The notes under the pieces are model-generated. The model saw only the letters and a list, made by a program, of their open reading frames with translations, did no database searches and was not told the DNA's origin. From Pseudomonas sp. MM223 (GTDB taxonomy: Bacteria > Pseudomonadota > Gammaproteobacteria > Pseudomonadales > Pseudomonadaceae): 64,000 nt of DNA. The stretch covers positions 98,501 through 162,500 of the forward strand of contig OX352322.1 of assembly GCA_947090765.1 (NCBI GenBank), in the 5' to 3' direction. The translations under genes were made by a program, and so were the position numbers. Of this stretch, positions 28,946 to 37,100 are shown in pieces (position 1 is the first letter of the stretch; each line of letters starts with the position of its first letter).

Positions 28946-29734
28946 GTGCTTTCCACGCTGAAAAAAACGCTGATTTCCTTTTTGCTGTTGTCTGTCGCCG
29001 GTTGCTCGACGGGCCTGCGCATCGACCGCAGCCACCCCTCGGCCAACCAGGACAACCGCATCCAGTTCGTTGTCCTGCATTACACCAATGCTTCGTTGGA
29101 GCGCTCCCTGGCCTTGCTCACCCATGGTGAGGTCAGCAGCCATTACCTGATCGGTGACGGCCCGGCGACGGTGTATCAACTGGTGGATGAAAACCGCCGC
29201 GCCTGGCATGCCGGTGACAGCCAGTGGCAGGGGCGCACCTGGCTGAATTCCTCGTCCATTGGTATCGAAATCGTCAACCCGGGGTTCACCGATACACCCA
29301 ATGGCCGGGTCTGGCACCCTTACACCGAAGCGCAGGTCCAGTCGCTGATTGCGCTGCTCAAGGACATCGTCAAACGCAACAACATCGAACCGAGGCACAT
29401 CATTGGTCACAGTGATATCGCCCCGTCGCGCAAGCTGGACCCGGGGCCGCTGTTCCCGTGGAAGCGCCTGGCCGATGCCGGGCTGGGTATCTGGCCCGAA
29501 GCCAATGCTGTGGCGCGGCAGCAGGCCTACTTCAGCGTCAACCCGCCCAGCATTGGCTGGTACCAGCAGGAACTGGCGCGGTTTGGCTATCAAATCGAGC
29601 AGACCGGGGTGCTGGATGTTGCCACCCGCCATGTGATCACTGCGTTCCAGATGCGCTTCCGCCCGCAGCGCTTCGACGGCATGCCGGATGCGCAGACGGC
29701 GGCCATGTTGCAGGTGCTCAACCGCATGCGTTGA
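28946..29734 (+). CDS. Periplasmic N-acetylmuramoyl-L-alanine amidase (AmpDh2-like lipoprotein)
   Basis: Zinc amidase that removes stem peptides from peptidoglycan or anhydro-muropeptides. From the GTG at 28946 the 262-residue product starts with a lipoprotein signal (LLLSVAGC, Cys about residue 20), then an Amidase_2 domain with zinc ligands His in VVLHYTNAS, His in IIGHSDIAP and Asp in KLDPGPLFPW, and a C-terminal peptidoglycan-binding domain (about 190-255). P. aeruginosa has AmpDh2 in the same place, between dgcH and kinB. It lies 80 bases after the cyclase gene and is followed by a REP pair. Confidence 0.9.
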   Translation: MLSTLKKTLISFLLLSVAGCSTGLRIDRSHPSANQDNRIQFVVLHYTNASLERSLALLTHGEVSSHYLIGDGPATVYQLVDENRRAWHAGDSQWQGRTWLNSSSIGIEIVNPGFTDTPNGRVWHPYTEAQVQSLIALLKDIVKRNNIEPRHIIGHSDIAPSRKLDPGPLFPWKRLADAGLGIWPEANAVARQQAYFSVNPPSIGWYQQELARFGYQIEQTGVLDVATRHVITAFQMRFRPQRFDGMPDAQTAAMLQVLNRMR

Positions 29735-29785
29735 GCCCTGCGGGCTCAACCGTTTTGCACCATCACCCAGGCTGGCGCATCACCT

Positions 29786-29879
29786 TGTAGGAGCAGCCTT
29801 GTGCTGCGAAGAGGCCGGTAAGGCTAAAGATTATCTTCGGCTGCAATGGCCTCTTCGCAGCACAAGGCTGCTCCTACAG
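29786..29879. repeat. Inverted pair of REP elements
   Basis: TGTAGGAGCAGCCTTGTGCTGCG continuing AAGAGGCC, and its complement after about 35 bases. This intact copy shows what the IS-interrupted REP at 13.6 kb looked like. Confidence 0.9.
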
Positions 29880-29978
29880 GCCTGTGTTTGTTGACAAAAA
29901 ACCAGTTCAGCTTGCAGCGAAGCGCCAAACGGTGAGGGTGATTCTCGATTCAGTTGCTATACCTTTGTTATCAACTGG

Positions 29979-31592
29979 ATGCCTTTGATGTCAGCCATCA
30001 TCACCTTGCTGCGCCAAATTTTTTACCGTCCCTGGATGCTGGCCACATTGGCAGCGCTGGCCAGCGCCGCCCTGTTGCTCTCTGCCAGCATCGGAATTGC
30101 CCTGCAACAGATGAAGCAAAGCGAGAGCGAGCAGATGAACGCCCAGGGCGAGCGTTTTCTCGATCGCCTCGAGCAAGTGTTCGGCCAATTGCGTGAAGGG
30201 GTAGACCTGTTGCAGGCGCAGCCCTTGCGTGGCTGCAGCCCGGCGATGCTGGCGGCGTTGCAGCAGGTTGGCCTGAGTTCGCGGTTCATTTATGAAGCGG
30301 CTTATGTCGATCGCGACGTCGCCTGCTCCAACCGTGGCGACGAGCGGGCGTTCGAACCCCTGCGGCCACCCGACATCCAGGGGCCGACCTACAGCTACTG
30401 GTTGAACACCACCACCGAACCGAACGAGAACCTGGCTGCGCTGATGCTGGGCCGGGGCAATTTCGTGGTTTCCACCTCGCGCGGGCACCTGACCGATGTG
30501 GTCGATTTGCCCCCGGGCGGTAGCCTGGTAGTAGTGCTGGATAACGGTGCCCGGGCTATCCCCGTGCTGGGGCCGCCACAGGTGTGGCCGCCGCCCTCGG
30601 CCTGGTCGACAAGCCACAAGTCGCTGCTCGAACTCAGCGACCGCCTGATCTACCGTATGCCCACCAAGTCGCCAGATTACCAACTGGTTTTGATTGCCCC
30701 GCGGGCGAGCCTGCCGTTGAGGATGAACGGTATGCTCTGGCTGTTGTTCCCCGGCAGTGTACTGGCGGCCTGCTGCATTGGCTGGCTGGTGCTGCAATTG
30801 ATCCTGCAACGGCGGTCGATGAGCTCGGAATTGCAGAATGCCTTGCGCCGCGGGAAGCTGCAGGTGCTTTACCAGCCAATCTTCGAACTCGACAGCCGCC
30901 GCTGTGTCGGCGCCGAAGCGCTGGTGCGCTGGCGACGCCCGGACGGCAGCCTGACCAGCCCGGACTTGTTCATCCCGCTGGCGGAAAACACTGGGCAGAT
31001 TCGCCAGATCACCGATTTTGTCCTGCAACGCGTGCTCGAACAGCTGGGCCAATTGCTGCGCTCGCACCCCAAACTGTACATATCGGTGAACCTGGCCGCC
31101 TGCGATGTGATGGTGCCGCGTATCGGCCGGGTGGCGGCGCGGCTGTTGGCCTTGCATCGGGTAGCGCCCAGCCAGATTGCCTTTGAAGTGACCGAGCGTG
31201 GCCTGGTAGACGTGGTGGTGGCCCGTGACAACCTGCAGGCGCTGCGCGCCGTGGGGCATCAGGTGCTCATCGACGACTTTGGTACAGGTTATTGCAGCCT
31301 GGCTTACCTGCAGACCCTGCCGGTGGACTGCCTGAAGATCGACAAGGCGTTCATCGATGCGCTGGGCCACGATGCCGCCAGCAGTGGCGTGGCCCCGCAT
31401 ATCATCCGCATGGCCCATGACCTGCACCTGCGGGTGATAGCTGAAGGTATCGAGTGTGAAGACCAGGCGGTACTGCTGAACAGTGAAGGGGTCAATTACG
31501 GCCAGGGCTGGCTGTTTGCCCGGCCGCTGAACGCCCGGCAGTTCGCCGAGCTGGTAACCCGCGGGCAACTGCCGCGACGGGTTGACCACTGA
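29979..31592 (+). CDS. Membrane c-di-GMP phosphodiesterase (EAL) with CSS-type periplasmic sensor
   Basis: Breaks down c-di-GMP. The 537-residue protein has a helix at about 20-45, a periplasmic domain (45-245) with cysteines in RGCSP and VACSN like the CSS-motif family, a second helix at about 248-270 and a cytoplasmic EAL domain. The catalytic set looks complete: GAEALVRW, SVNLAA, FEVTERG, DDFGTGYCSL, LKIDKAFI, AEGIE and NYGQGWLF. CSS-type PDEs in E. coli sense thiol state through DsbA/DsbB, notable since dsbA is 4 kb upstream. Start ATG 29979 or 29988. Flanked by REPs. Confidence 0.9.
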   Translation: MPLMSAIITLLRQIFYRPWMLATLAALASAALLLSASIGIALQQMKQSESEQMNAQGERFLDRLEQVFGQLREGVDLLQAQPLRGCSPAMLAALQQVGLSSRFIYEAAYVDRDVACSNRGDERAFEPLRPPDIQGPTYSYWLNTTTEPNENLAALMLGRGNFVVSTSRGHLTDVVDLPPGGSLVVVLDNGARAIPVLGPPQVWPPPSAWSTSHKSLLELSDRLIYRMPTKSPDYQLVLIAPRASLPLRMNGMLWLLFPGSVLAACCIGWLVLQLILQRRSMSSELQNALRRGKLQVLYQPIFELDSRRCVGAEALVRWRRPDGSLTSPDLFIPLAENTGQIRQITDFVLQRVLEQLGQLLRSHPKLYISVNLAACDVMVPRIGRVAARLLALHRVAPSQIAFEVTERGLVDVVVARDNLQALRAVGHQVLIDDFGTGYCSLAYLQTLPVDCLKIDKAFIDALGHDAASSGVAPHIIRMAHDLHLRVIAEGIECEDQAVLLNSEGVNYGQGWLFARPLNARQFAELVTRGQLPRRVDH

Positions 31593-31612
31593 GTGCTCCT
31601 GTTCCGGCCGCA

Positions 31613-31694
31613 TCGCCGGCAAGCCAGCTCCCACAGGTACTGCGCATGCCTCAGGTGCGCCGCTACCTCTGTGGGAGCCGGCCTGCCGACGATG
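31613..31694. repeat. Inverted repeat, second REP-like family
   Basis: TCGCCGGCAAGCCAGCTCCCACAGG and an imperfect complement (CTGTGGGAGCCGGCCTGCCGACGA), between the convergent ends of the EAL gene and kinB. The right arm has diverged. Confidence 0.8.
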
Positions 31695-31713
31695 AGGCCG
31701 GTGCAGGCGATCC

Positions 31714-33495
31714 TCAAACCGGCAAGGCCATGTAGAACTGGGTCCCCTGCCCCGGGCGGGAAAACACGCCCATGCGCCCGCCGTGCAGCTGCACGATCTC
31801 TTTGCACAACGCCAGGCCCAGCCCAGCGCCGCCTTTTTTGCGGCCAACCTGCACGAATGGCTCGAAGATGCGACCCTGCTGCCCGTAGGCGATGCCCTCG
31901 CCATTGTCCTCGACACTGATGATCACCCGCTCCGCATGCCGTCGTGCATGTAAACGGATACGCCCGCCGTTGGCAGTGTGGCGGATGGCGTTGTGCAGCA
32001 GGTTGTCCAGCACCCGGTCCAGCTGGGCGGCATCGGCCTGCAGGCGTGGCAGTGGCGGTTCCAGTTCCTTGGTCAGTTCGATCTGCTTGTGCGCTGCCTG
32101 CTCGGCAAAGCGCAGTTGTGCCCGCTCCAACAGTTCGTCCAGGGCACAGGGGGCGAGGTCGAGTTTTTGCAGCCCGCTCTGGTAGCGAGAGAAGTTGAGC
32201 AGGTCGTTGATCAGCTGGGTAAGGCGCTGCATTTCCTCGCCGATGGTTTCCAGCAGGTCGTTCTCGCGCGCTTCGGCAGGGAACTTGACCCGCTCGCGCA
32301 ATAGGCCGAAGGCCATGTGCATGCCGGTTACCGGCGTGCGCAGCTCGTGGGAAGCACGCAGCACGAACTCACTGCGCACGCGTTCAAATGCCCGCTGCTC
32401 GGTCACATCGTGCAGCACCATCACCGCGCCCAGAATGGGCCCTTGCGGGTGGCTGACGGGTGTCAGGCTGTAGGTCAGCAGGCGTGTTTCTTCATCGACC
32501 TCCATGTTCAGGTCGTCTGGCGGCCGGTCCAGGCTACCGCCGCGCAGTACTTGGCGCAGTTGCTGCTCTAGCTCCGGGCGCTGCAGGGCCTCGGCCAGGC
32601 TGCTGCCAACGCGGCTGTCATTCCAGCCCAGTTGGCGCTGCGCCACCGGGTTGAGGTGCTCCAGGCGGCCTTGGCGGTCGATGATCAGCAGGCCATCGTC
32701 GATGCTGTCGAGCACGGCTTGCAGGCGTTGCTGGCCGGCCAGCAGTTCGTCGACGTTGGTGGCCTGGTGCTTGCGCAAGGCATCGGCCATGAGGCCGAAG
32801 CGGCGTGTCAGCTGGTTCAGCTCGGTGGCCTGGGTGATGGGCAGGGTGACGTCGAAATTGCCTTTGCCCAGCTGGTCGGCCGCGATGGCCAAGGCTTCGA
32901 TCGGTTGGCCGAAGCGTCGGGCGATGTTGTGCGCGGTGACGAAGCCCAGCACCAGCACCACCAGGCCCATCAGGCCAAGTACACCGCTGACCAGCAGGGC
33001 GCGGTCCCGGGTGTGTTCTTCGCTGCGGGTGATGAGGTCCAGGGCCTGCTTGTGGGAGTCAATCAGGTCGGTACGCACCTGGTTGAAGGCCGCACCAAGC
33101 GGTTGGTCGATACCCATGCTGCGGGCGGGCGCGGGGCTGTCGCGGTAAGCCAGGAGGAAGGCCTGGTAATTACTGCTGGCCTTGCTGAACCCGGTGCGCT
33201 CGCCGCCTTGCTCCAGGCCTTGGCTGAGCAGGCTCTGGAAGTTGTCCTGCAACAGCCGAAGGTTCTGCGGAGCGGTACCCTCATCAAGTATCAGGGTCAG
33301 CTGTTCGCCAAGGTTCTGCCGCAATTTCAGGCCGACTTCCAGGGCATGGGTGGTGTCCTGTACCAGCCGCTGTTGCACTGTGGCCATTTGCAGCACGCTG
33401 ACCAGGCCCAGCAGCAGCCCGAGCAAGGCCACGGTGACCAGCGCCGAGATGCTGAGAAAAAGCCGCGTGCGCAGCTTCATGGGCGGCCATTTCAT
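31714..33495 (-). CDS. kinB: Two-component sensor histidine kinase KinB
   Basis: Partner kinase of AlgB; in P. aeruginosa it controls alginate, virulence and light/quorum responses and acts mainly as an AlgB phosphatase. The 593-residue protein has a helix near the N-terminus, a helical periplasmic sensor (about 35-165), a second helix (about 172-192), HAMP (195-245), PAS (about 255-350), HisKA with the phospho-His in SHELRTPVTGMH, and an HATPase with N, G1 (VEDNGEGIAYG) and G2 (GGAGLGLALCKEIV) boxes. The start at 33495 overlaps the algB stop (ATGA); 33480 (MKLRTRLF) is an alternative. Confidence 0.93.
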   Translation of the reverse strand: MKWPPMKLRTRLFLSISALVTVALLGLLLGLVSVLQMATVQQRLVQDTTHALEVGLKLRQNLGEQLTLILDEGTAPQNLRLLQDNFQSLLSQGLEQGGERTGFSKASSNYQAFLLAYRDSPAPARSMGIDQPLGAAFNQVRTDLIDSHKQALDLITRSEEHTRDRALLVSGVLGLMGLVVLVLGFVTAHNIARRFGQPIEALAIAADQLGKGNFDVTLPITQATELNQLTRRFGLMADALRKHQATNVDELLAGQQRLQAVLDSIDDGLLIIDRQGRLEHLNPVAQRQLGWNDSRVGSSLAEALQRPELEQQLRQVLRGGSLDRPPDDLNMEVDEETRLLTYSLTPVSHPQGPILGAVMVLHDVTEQRAFERVRSEFVLRASHELRTPVTGMHMAFGLLRERVKFPAEARENDLLETIGEEMQRLTQLINDLLNFSRYQSGLQKLDLAPCALDELLERAQLRFAEQAAHKQIELTKELEPPLPRLQADAAQLDRVLDNLLHNAIRHTANGGRIRLHARRHAERVIISVEDNGEGIAYGQQGRIFEPFVQVGRKKGGAGLGLALCKEIVQLHGGRMGVFSRPGQGTQFYMALPV

Positions 33496-34838
33496 AAGTT
33501 GTACTGCTTGCGTTTGCGGTACAGGGTGGAAGCGTCGATACCCAAGGTTTTGGCAGCCTGGTCGAGGGTGTCACTGGCCGCCAGCACGGCGCCGATGTGG
33601 GCGCGTTCCAGCTCATCCAGGCTTAGCGCCGCACCCACGCGGGGGGCATTGCCTGCCGGCTGCTCGCCCATGCCCAGGTGGCTGATCTCCACCCGCTCCT
33701 GCGGGCAGATGATGCTGGCCCGCTCTACCACGTTGCGCAGTTCGCGAATGTTGCCGGGCCAGCGGTAGTTGAGCAGCGCCGAGCGTGCTTCGTCGCTGAA
33801 GCCCCGGGCGGGGCGGGAGTATTCCTTGACGAAGCGGGCGAGGAAGCGGTCGGCCAAGGTCAGGATGTCCTCGCTGCGCTCGCGCAGGGGCGGCAAGTGC
33901 AAGGTGATGACGTTGAGACGGTACAGCAGGTCTTCGCGGAAGCGGCTTTCGCGCACCATTTCCTCAAGGTTGAGGTTGGTGGCGGCCAGGATGCGTACAT
34001 CGGCGCGCCGGGTAACCGGGTCGCCGACACGCTCGTATTCCTTGTCCTGAATAAACCGCAGCAACTTTGGCTGCAATGTCAGTGGAAAATCGCCGATTTC
34101 GTCGAGAAACAGCGTACCACCGTCGGCCTGGCTGACCCGCCCCAGGGTACTTTCGCTGGCACCGGTGAAGGCGCCGCGGGTGTGACCGAACAGTTCGCTT
34201 TCCATCAGCTCGGCGTTCAGCGACGGGCAGTTGATGGTCACGCAGGCTTTGCGTGCGCGCTTGCTCCAGCCATGGATGGCCCGGGCCAGCTCGCCTTTAC
34301 CGGTGCCAGACTCGCCCAGGATGAGGATGTTGGCGTCGGTGGTGGCGACCTGGCGAGCGGTTTCCAGCACCGCCATCATGGCCGGTGTGTGCGAGTCGAG
34401 GCCGTCTTTGGGCTTGCGCACTTCACCTTCCAGCGCCTCCAGGCGCGCGGAAAGCTGGCGTACTTCCAGCTGTTTGGCGGTCGCCAGGCGCAGCTGGTCG
34501 GGGCTGCATGGCTTGACCAGGTAGTCGGCGGCACCGGCCTGGATGGCGTCCACCGCCGTGTCGATCGCCGAATGCGCGGTGACAATCACCACGCGCATCC
34601 AGGGTGCCTGGATGCGCATTTGTGCGAGTACGTCGAGGCCGTTGTCTTCGCCCAGGCGTAAATCGAGGAAGCACAGGTCGAACACCTGGCGCTGCAACAG
34701 CGTTTCGGCTTGTGCAGCGCTGTTGGCGGTGGCCACGCTATAGCCTTCGTCTTCCAGGCAGTAGCGGAAGGTGCGCAGGATCGCGGACTCGTCATCCACC
34801 AGCAGAATGCGGCCTTGGTTGTCCTGGGCTGATTCCAT
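33492..34838 (-). CDS. algB: NtrC-family response regulator AlgB
   Basis: DNA-binding activator with receiver, AAA+ and Fis-type HTH domains (448 residues). The receiver has its acidic pocket DDES and phospho-Asp in CFLDLRLGED. The AAA+ domain has Walker A GESGTGKGELARA, the sigma-54 contact loop GAFTGA (complete), Walker B GGTLFLDEIGDF and an arginine finger region SRFREDLLYRLNV. The C-terminus carries the HTH (TLDQAAKTLGIDASTLYRKRKQ). AlgB of P. aeruginosa is known for RpoN-independent action at algD, yet the sigma-54 loop is kept here, and two -24/-12 sites lie just upstream (see findings). Confidence 0.95.
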   Translation of the reverse strand: MESAQDNQGRILLVDDESAILRTFRYCLEDEGYSVATANSAAQAETLLQRQVFDLCFLDLRLGEDNGLDVLAQMRIQAPWMRVVIVTAHSAIDTAVDAIQAGAADYLVKPCSPDQLRLATAKQLEVRQLSARLEALEGEVRKPKDGLDSHTPAMMAVLETARQVATTDANILILGESGTGKGELARAIHGWSKRARKACVTINCPSLNAELMESELFGHTRGAFTGASESTLGRVSQADGGTLFLDEIGDFPLTLQPKLLRFIQDKEYERVGDPVTRRADVRILAATNLNLEEMVRESRFREDLLYRLNVITLHLPPLRERSEDILTLADRFLARFVKEYSRPARGFSDEARSALLNYRWPGNIRELRNVVERASIICPQERVEISHLGMGEQPAGNAPRVGAALSLDELERAHIGAVLAASDTLDQAAKTLGIDASTLYRKRKQYNL

Positions 34839-34995
34839 TTCCTGCGCTCCTTAGGGATAGATCTTCATATAGTGTGGGAAAAATCGGGCAAGTTGCATGG
34901 TCAATTCTGAAGGATTCTGTCCTTTGCATGCTAGCCAATGGCCAAGTGATGCCTGCAGACCGCGATATTCCAATGATTTGCTTAGAGGCACGCGG

Positions 34996-35010
34996 TGGCA
35001 CATTGGTTGC
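34996..35010 (+). promoter_or_regulatory. Sigma-54 (-24/-12) promoter of the BON-domain gene
   Basis: TGGCAC-ATTGG-TTGC is an exact match to the core TGGCAC-N5-TTGC with correct GG-GC spacing. Transcription would start near 35022, 27 bases before the ATG at 35049. It lies in the gap between divergent algB and the BON gene. Confidence 0.75.
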
Positions 35011-35048
35011 GACGATTTTCACCTTTTGCCCAAAAAGGAGGCACTGCC

Positions 35049-35870
35049 ATGCCATTTTCCCTTCGTACAGCCGTGTTGGCAGCCACATTGTTGCCAGTAT
35101 TCACCCCGGCAATCGCCGACCCTGTACAGGACGCGCGCCTTGAAGGTGCCCTGCAAACCGCCCTGTCACTGAACCGCATGCTCGACCCGTTCCGTATCAA
35201 CGTCGAAGTGGACGGCAAGCAGGCACGCCTTTCTGGCGAGGTGGAGGACGAGGTAGAGCGGCAGCTGGCCGAGGATGTGGCCCTTGCCACACGGGGCATC
35301 GAACAAGTGGACAACCAGCTGCAGGTCAACGCCAAGCTGGTGGAGCGCCCGTTGGAGCTGCGTGCCTACGCCCAGCGGTTGGAGGACGCCACCCTGGCGG
35401 CGGTGATCCGTGCCCGGCTGTTGTGGAGCCGCACCACCGAAAAGGCGCCTATAGAAGTGCAAAGCAGTGACGGCGTGGTGACTTTGCGCGGCAGGGTCGA
35501 CAGTGCCGAAGCCAAGGAGCTGGCGGGCGTAGTGGCGCGCACCACTGACGGTGTGCACCTGGTCAACAACCTCGTCAGCCTTGATACCGCCGCCATGGCC
35601 AAGGCCCGGGAAACCCCGGTGGGGGCGCCAAGCGGGCCGCAGCCGAGCGACAGCTGGATCATCGACAAGATCCAGAACAGCTACCGCTTCAGCCGCAACC
35701 TCGACGGCCTGAACCTGAAAGTGGCCAGCGAAGCGGGCATGGTGCGGCTGTCGGGCGAGGTGGTCAGCGCTGAGCAAAAAACCATCGCCGTGGAGATTGC
35801 CCGGCAGATCATTGGCGTGCGTGGGGTGGATGCCGACCTGCTCAAGGTGGCGACCAAGGTTGAAGGCTGA
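35049..35870 (+). CDS. Periplasmic BON-domain protein
   Basis: A 273-residue secreted protein: signal peptide (cleavage about ...TPAIADP), then three repeats of the BON pattern, each with a 'V-x-L-x-G-x-V' strand turn (ARLSGEVEDEVERQ; VTLRGRVDSAEAKE; VRLSGEVVSAEQKT) and a following helix that ends in 'gv..v.n.l'. BON domains (OsmY and others) bind membranes and help in envelope stress. The ATG at 35049 follows AAAGGAGG; an upstream in-frame ATG at 34995 overlaps the -24/-12 site and is rejected. Divergent from algB, with its own sigma-54-type promoter. Confidence 0.88.
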   Translation: MPFSLRTAVLAATLLPVFTPAIADPVQDARLEGALQTALSLNRMLDPFRINVEVDGKQARLSGEVEDEVERQLAEDVALATRGIEQVDNQLQVNAKLVERPLELRAYAQRLEDATLAAVIRARLLWSRTTEKAPIEVQSSDGVVTLRGRVDSAEAKELAGVVARTTDGVHLVNNLVSLDTAAMAKARETPVGAPSGPQPSDSWIIDKIQNSYRFSRNLDGLNLKVASEAGMVRLSGEVVSAEQKTIAVEIARQIIGVRGVDADLLKVATKVEG

Positions 35871-35941
35871 TCGTGCAATTCGCACGACCGCAGAGGCGGC
35901 ATCGTGCAGGATACGTCCCCGGCAATCGTATCAACTGAATG

Positions 35942-35954
35942 TAACTTATTGATT
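35942..35954 (-). promoter_or_regulatory. IHF-binding site consensus
   Basis: On the minus strand AATCAATAAGTTA fits WATCAANNNNTTR at every fixed position. It sits in an AT-rich stretch (35938-35980) about 36 bases upstream of the -24 element at 35984, the usual place for IHF to bend DNA at a sigma-54 promoter. Confidence 0.65.
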
Positions 35955-35982
35955 TATAAAGGCTTTATAAAAATAAAAAGTC

Positions 35983-35998
35983 TGGCATGCAGGCTGCA
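35983..35998 (+). promoter_or_regulatory. Sigma-54-type promoter of the small envelope operon
   Basis: TGGCATGCAGGCTGCA keeps the GG (-24) and GC (-12) at correct spacing and matches the wider consensus TGGCACG-N4-TTGCA except for two positions. Predicted start near 36009, about 36 bases before the ATG at 36045. Together with the IHF site it is a typical RpoN promoter layout. Confidence 0.65.
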
Positions 35999-36044
35999 AT
36001 TACCTGTTCAGGTTTGAACAAAAATTACAGCAGGAGAAGCCGGC

Positions 36045-36335
36045 ATGAACCGCCAATCCGTCAACCGCTCGCAGAACGCCGCACTGCCCCTGCGCCAGAT
36101 GCTGTCACTCGGCATGGCGCTGCTGCTGACCTTGGCCGCTGGCCTTTTCTATTACAGCTGGCAGACCGCACGCCTGGCTGAACAAGTGGCAGCGCAGACG
36201 GCATTGTTGACGCAGATTCAGGCAACCCGTGCCAGCACCCTGGTCAAGGCCGCCGACCCGCTGCCATCTGGCCAGGCGACTGCCTCACCGGCCACATTGG
36301 AAAATGTCGTACCGCAGGACCGCTGGGTCTTCTGA
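36045..36335 (+). CDS. Small single-pass membrane protein, unknown function
   Basis: A 96-residue protein I do not recognise. It has a basic N-terminus, one membrane helix (about residues 21-42, LGMALLLTLAAGLFYYSW), then a helical stretch likely to form a coiled coil (ARLAEQVAAQTALLTQIQATRA) and a flexible tail. AGGAG lies 9 bases before the ATG. It is first in a run with the DUF1328 and Ivy-type genes and lies behind the sigma-54/IHF promoter, suggesting an envelope role. Confidence 0.75.
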   Translation: MNRQSVNRSQNAALPLRQMLSLGMALLLTLAAGLFYYSWQTARLAEQVAAQTALLTQIQATRASTLVKAADPLPSGQATASPATLENVVPQDRWVF

Positions 36336-36539
<204 letters not shown>

Positions 36540-36541
36540 AG

Positions 36542-37012
36542 ATGGGCAGGATGCTTTCTACAGCCCTGGCTGCCGCCCTGTTACTGGGTGGCAGTGCGGC
36601 GGCGATGGCGGCCAATGACGGCCAGGTCCGGGTCGATCAGTTGCTCGGCTCGGACCCGGAGTACCGGGAAACCTGGCAGGACACGATCAAGGGCGAGGAA
36701 CGCCTGCCCGATTGGGTGGTCAATCTGACCGGCAGTGCCCAGCAGCAGATGTCCGCCGTTACCGAAGACGGCGACAAGTACCTGGTCGGCCCGCTGTGCG
36801 AGTCGCAGGACAACTGCACCTACAAGCGGCTGATCGTTGCGTTCAGCTGGGATAAGGATGATGCCTACGGGATGCTCGTGGAGGTACCCGAAGGTTTGCC
36901 GAGCGACAAGTCGCCTACCCGCCATGCGCAGTACCGCTGGCTGGGCAAACCCGACGATGGCATGAAGGCGATGCTGCAGGAGCAGCTCAAGCGTGACCCG
37001 AACTGGTACTGA
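36542..37012 (+). CDS. ivy: Ivy-type inhibitor of vertebrate C-type lysozyme
   Basis: Periplasmic inhibitor that protects peptidoglycan from lysozyme and possibly from the cell's own lytic enzymes. The 156-residue protein has a signal peptide (ending AAMAAND), the family domain, and a two-cysteine loop (PLCESQDNCTYKRL) at the place of the Ivy CKPHDC inhibitory loop, though its residues differ. It follows the DUF1328 gene by two bases, so they are translated together. P. aeruginosa has an ivy-type gene in the same neighbourhood. Confidence 0.85.
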   Translation: MGRMLSTALAAALLLGGSAAAMAANDGQVRVDQLLGSDPEYRETWQDTIKGEERLPDWVVNLTGSAQQQMSAVTEDGDKYLVGPLCESQDNCTYKRLIVAFSWDKDDAYGMLVEVPEGLPSDKSPTRHAQYRWLGKPDDGMKAMLQEQLKRDPNWY

Positions 37013-37057
37013 GCATTTGTTGCGGGTACGGATGAAAGGTCACCGACTGTCACGTAA

Positions 37058-37091
37058 TAGAAGCTGAACCTTTCTATATTTCAGCCTTCTA
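37058..37091. repeat. Inverted repeat after the Ivy gene
   Basis: TAGAAGCTGAA and TTCAGCCTTCTA pair over 11 bp with one bulged base around an 11-base AT-rich loop. It lies 46 bases after the ivy stop. No T run follows, so it may be an operator or mRNA end structure rather than a terminator. Confidence 0.55.
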
Positions 37092-37100
37092 TGATGCGCC

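Noticed and set aside
33284..33616. Small minus-strand frame across the kinB-algB junction
   Set aside because: It is the algB C-terminus read into kinB out of frame; both genes are complete with an ATGA overlap.
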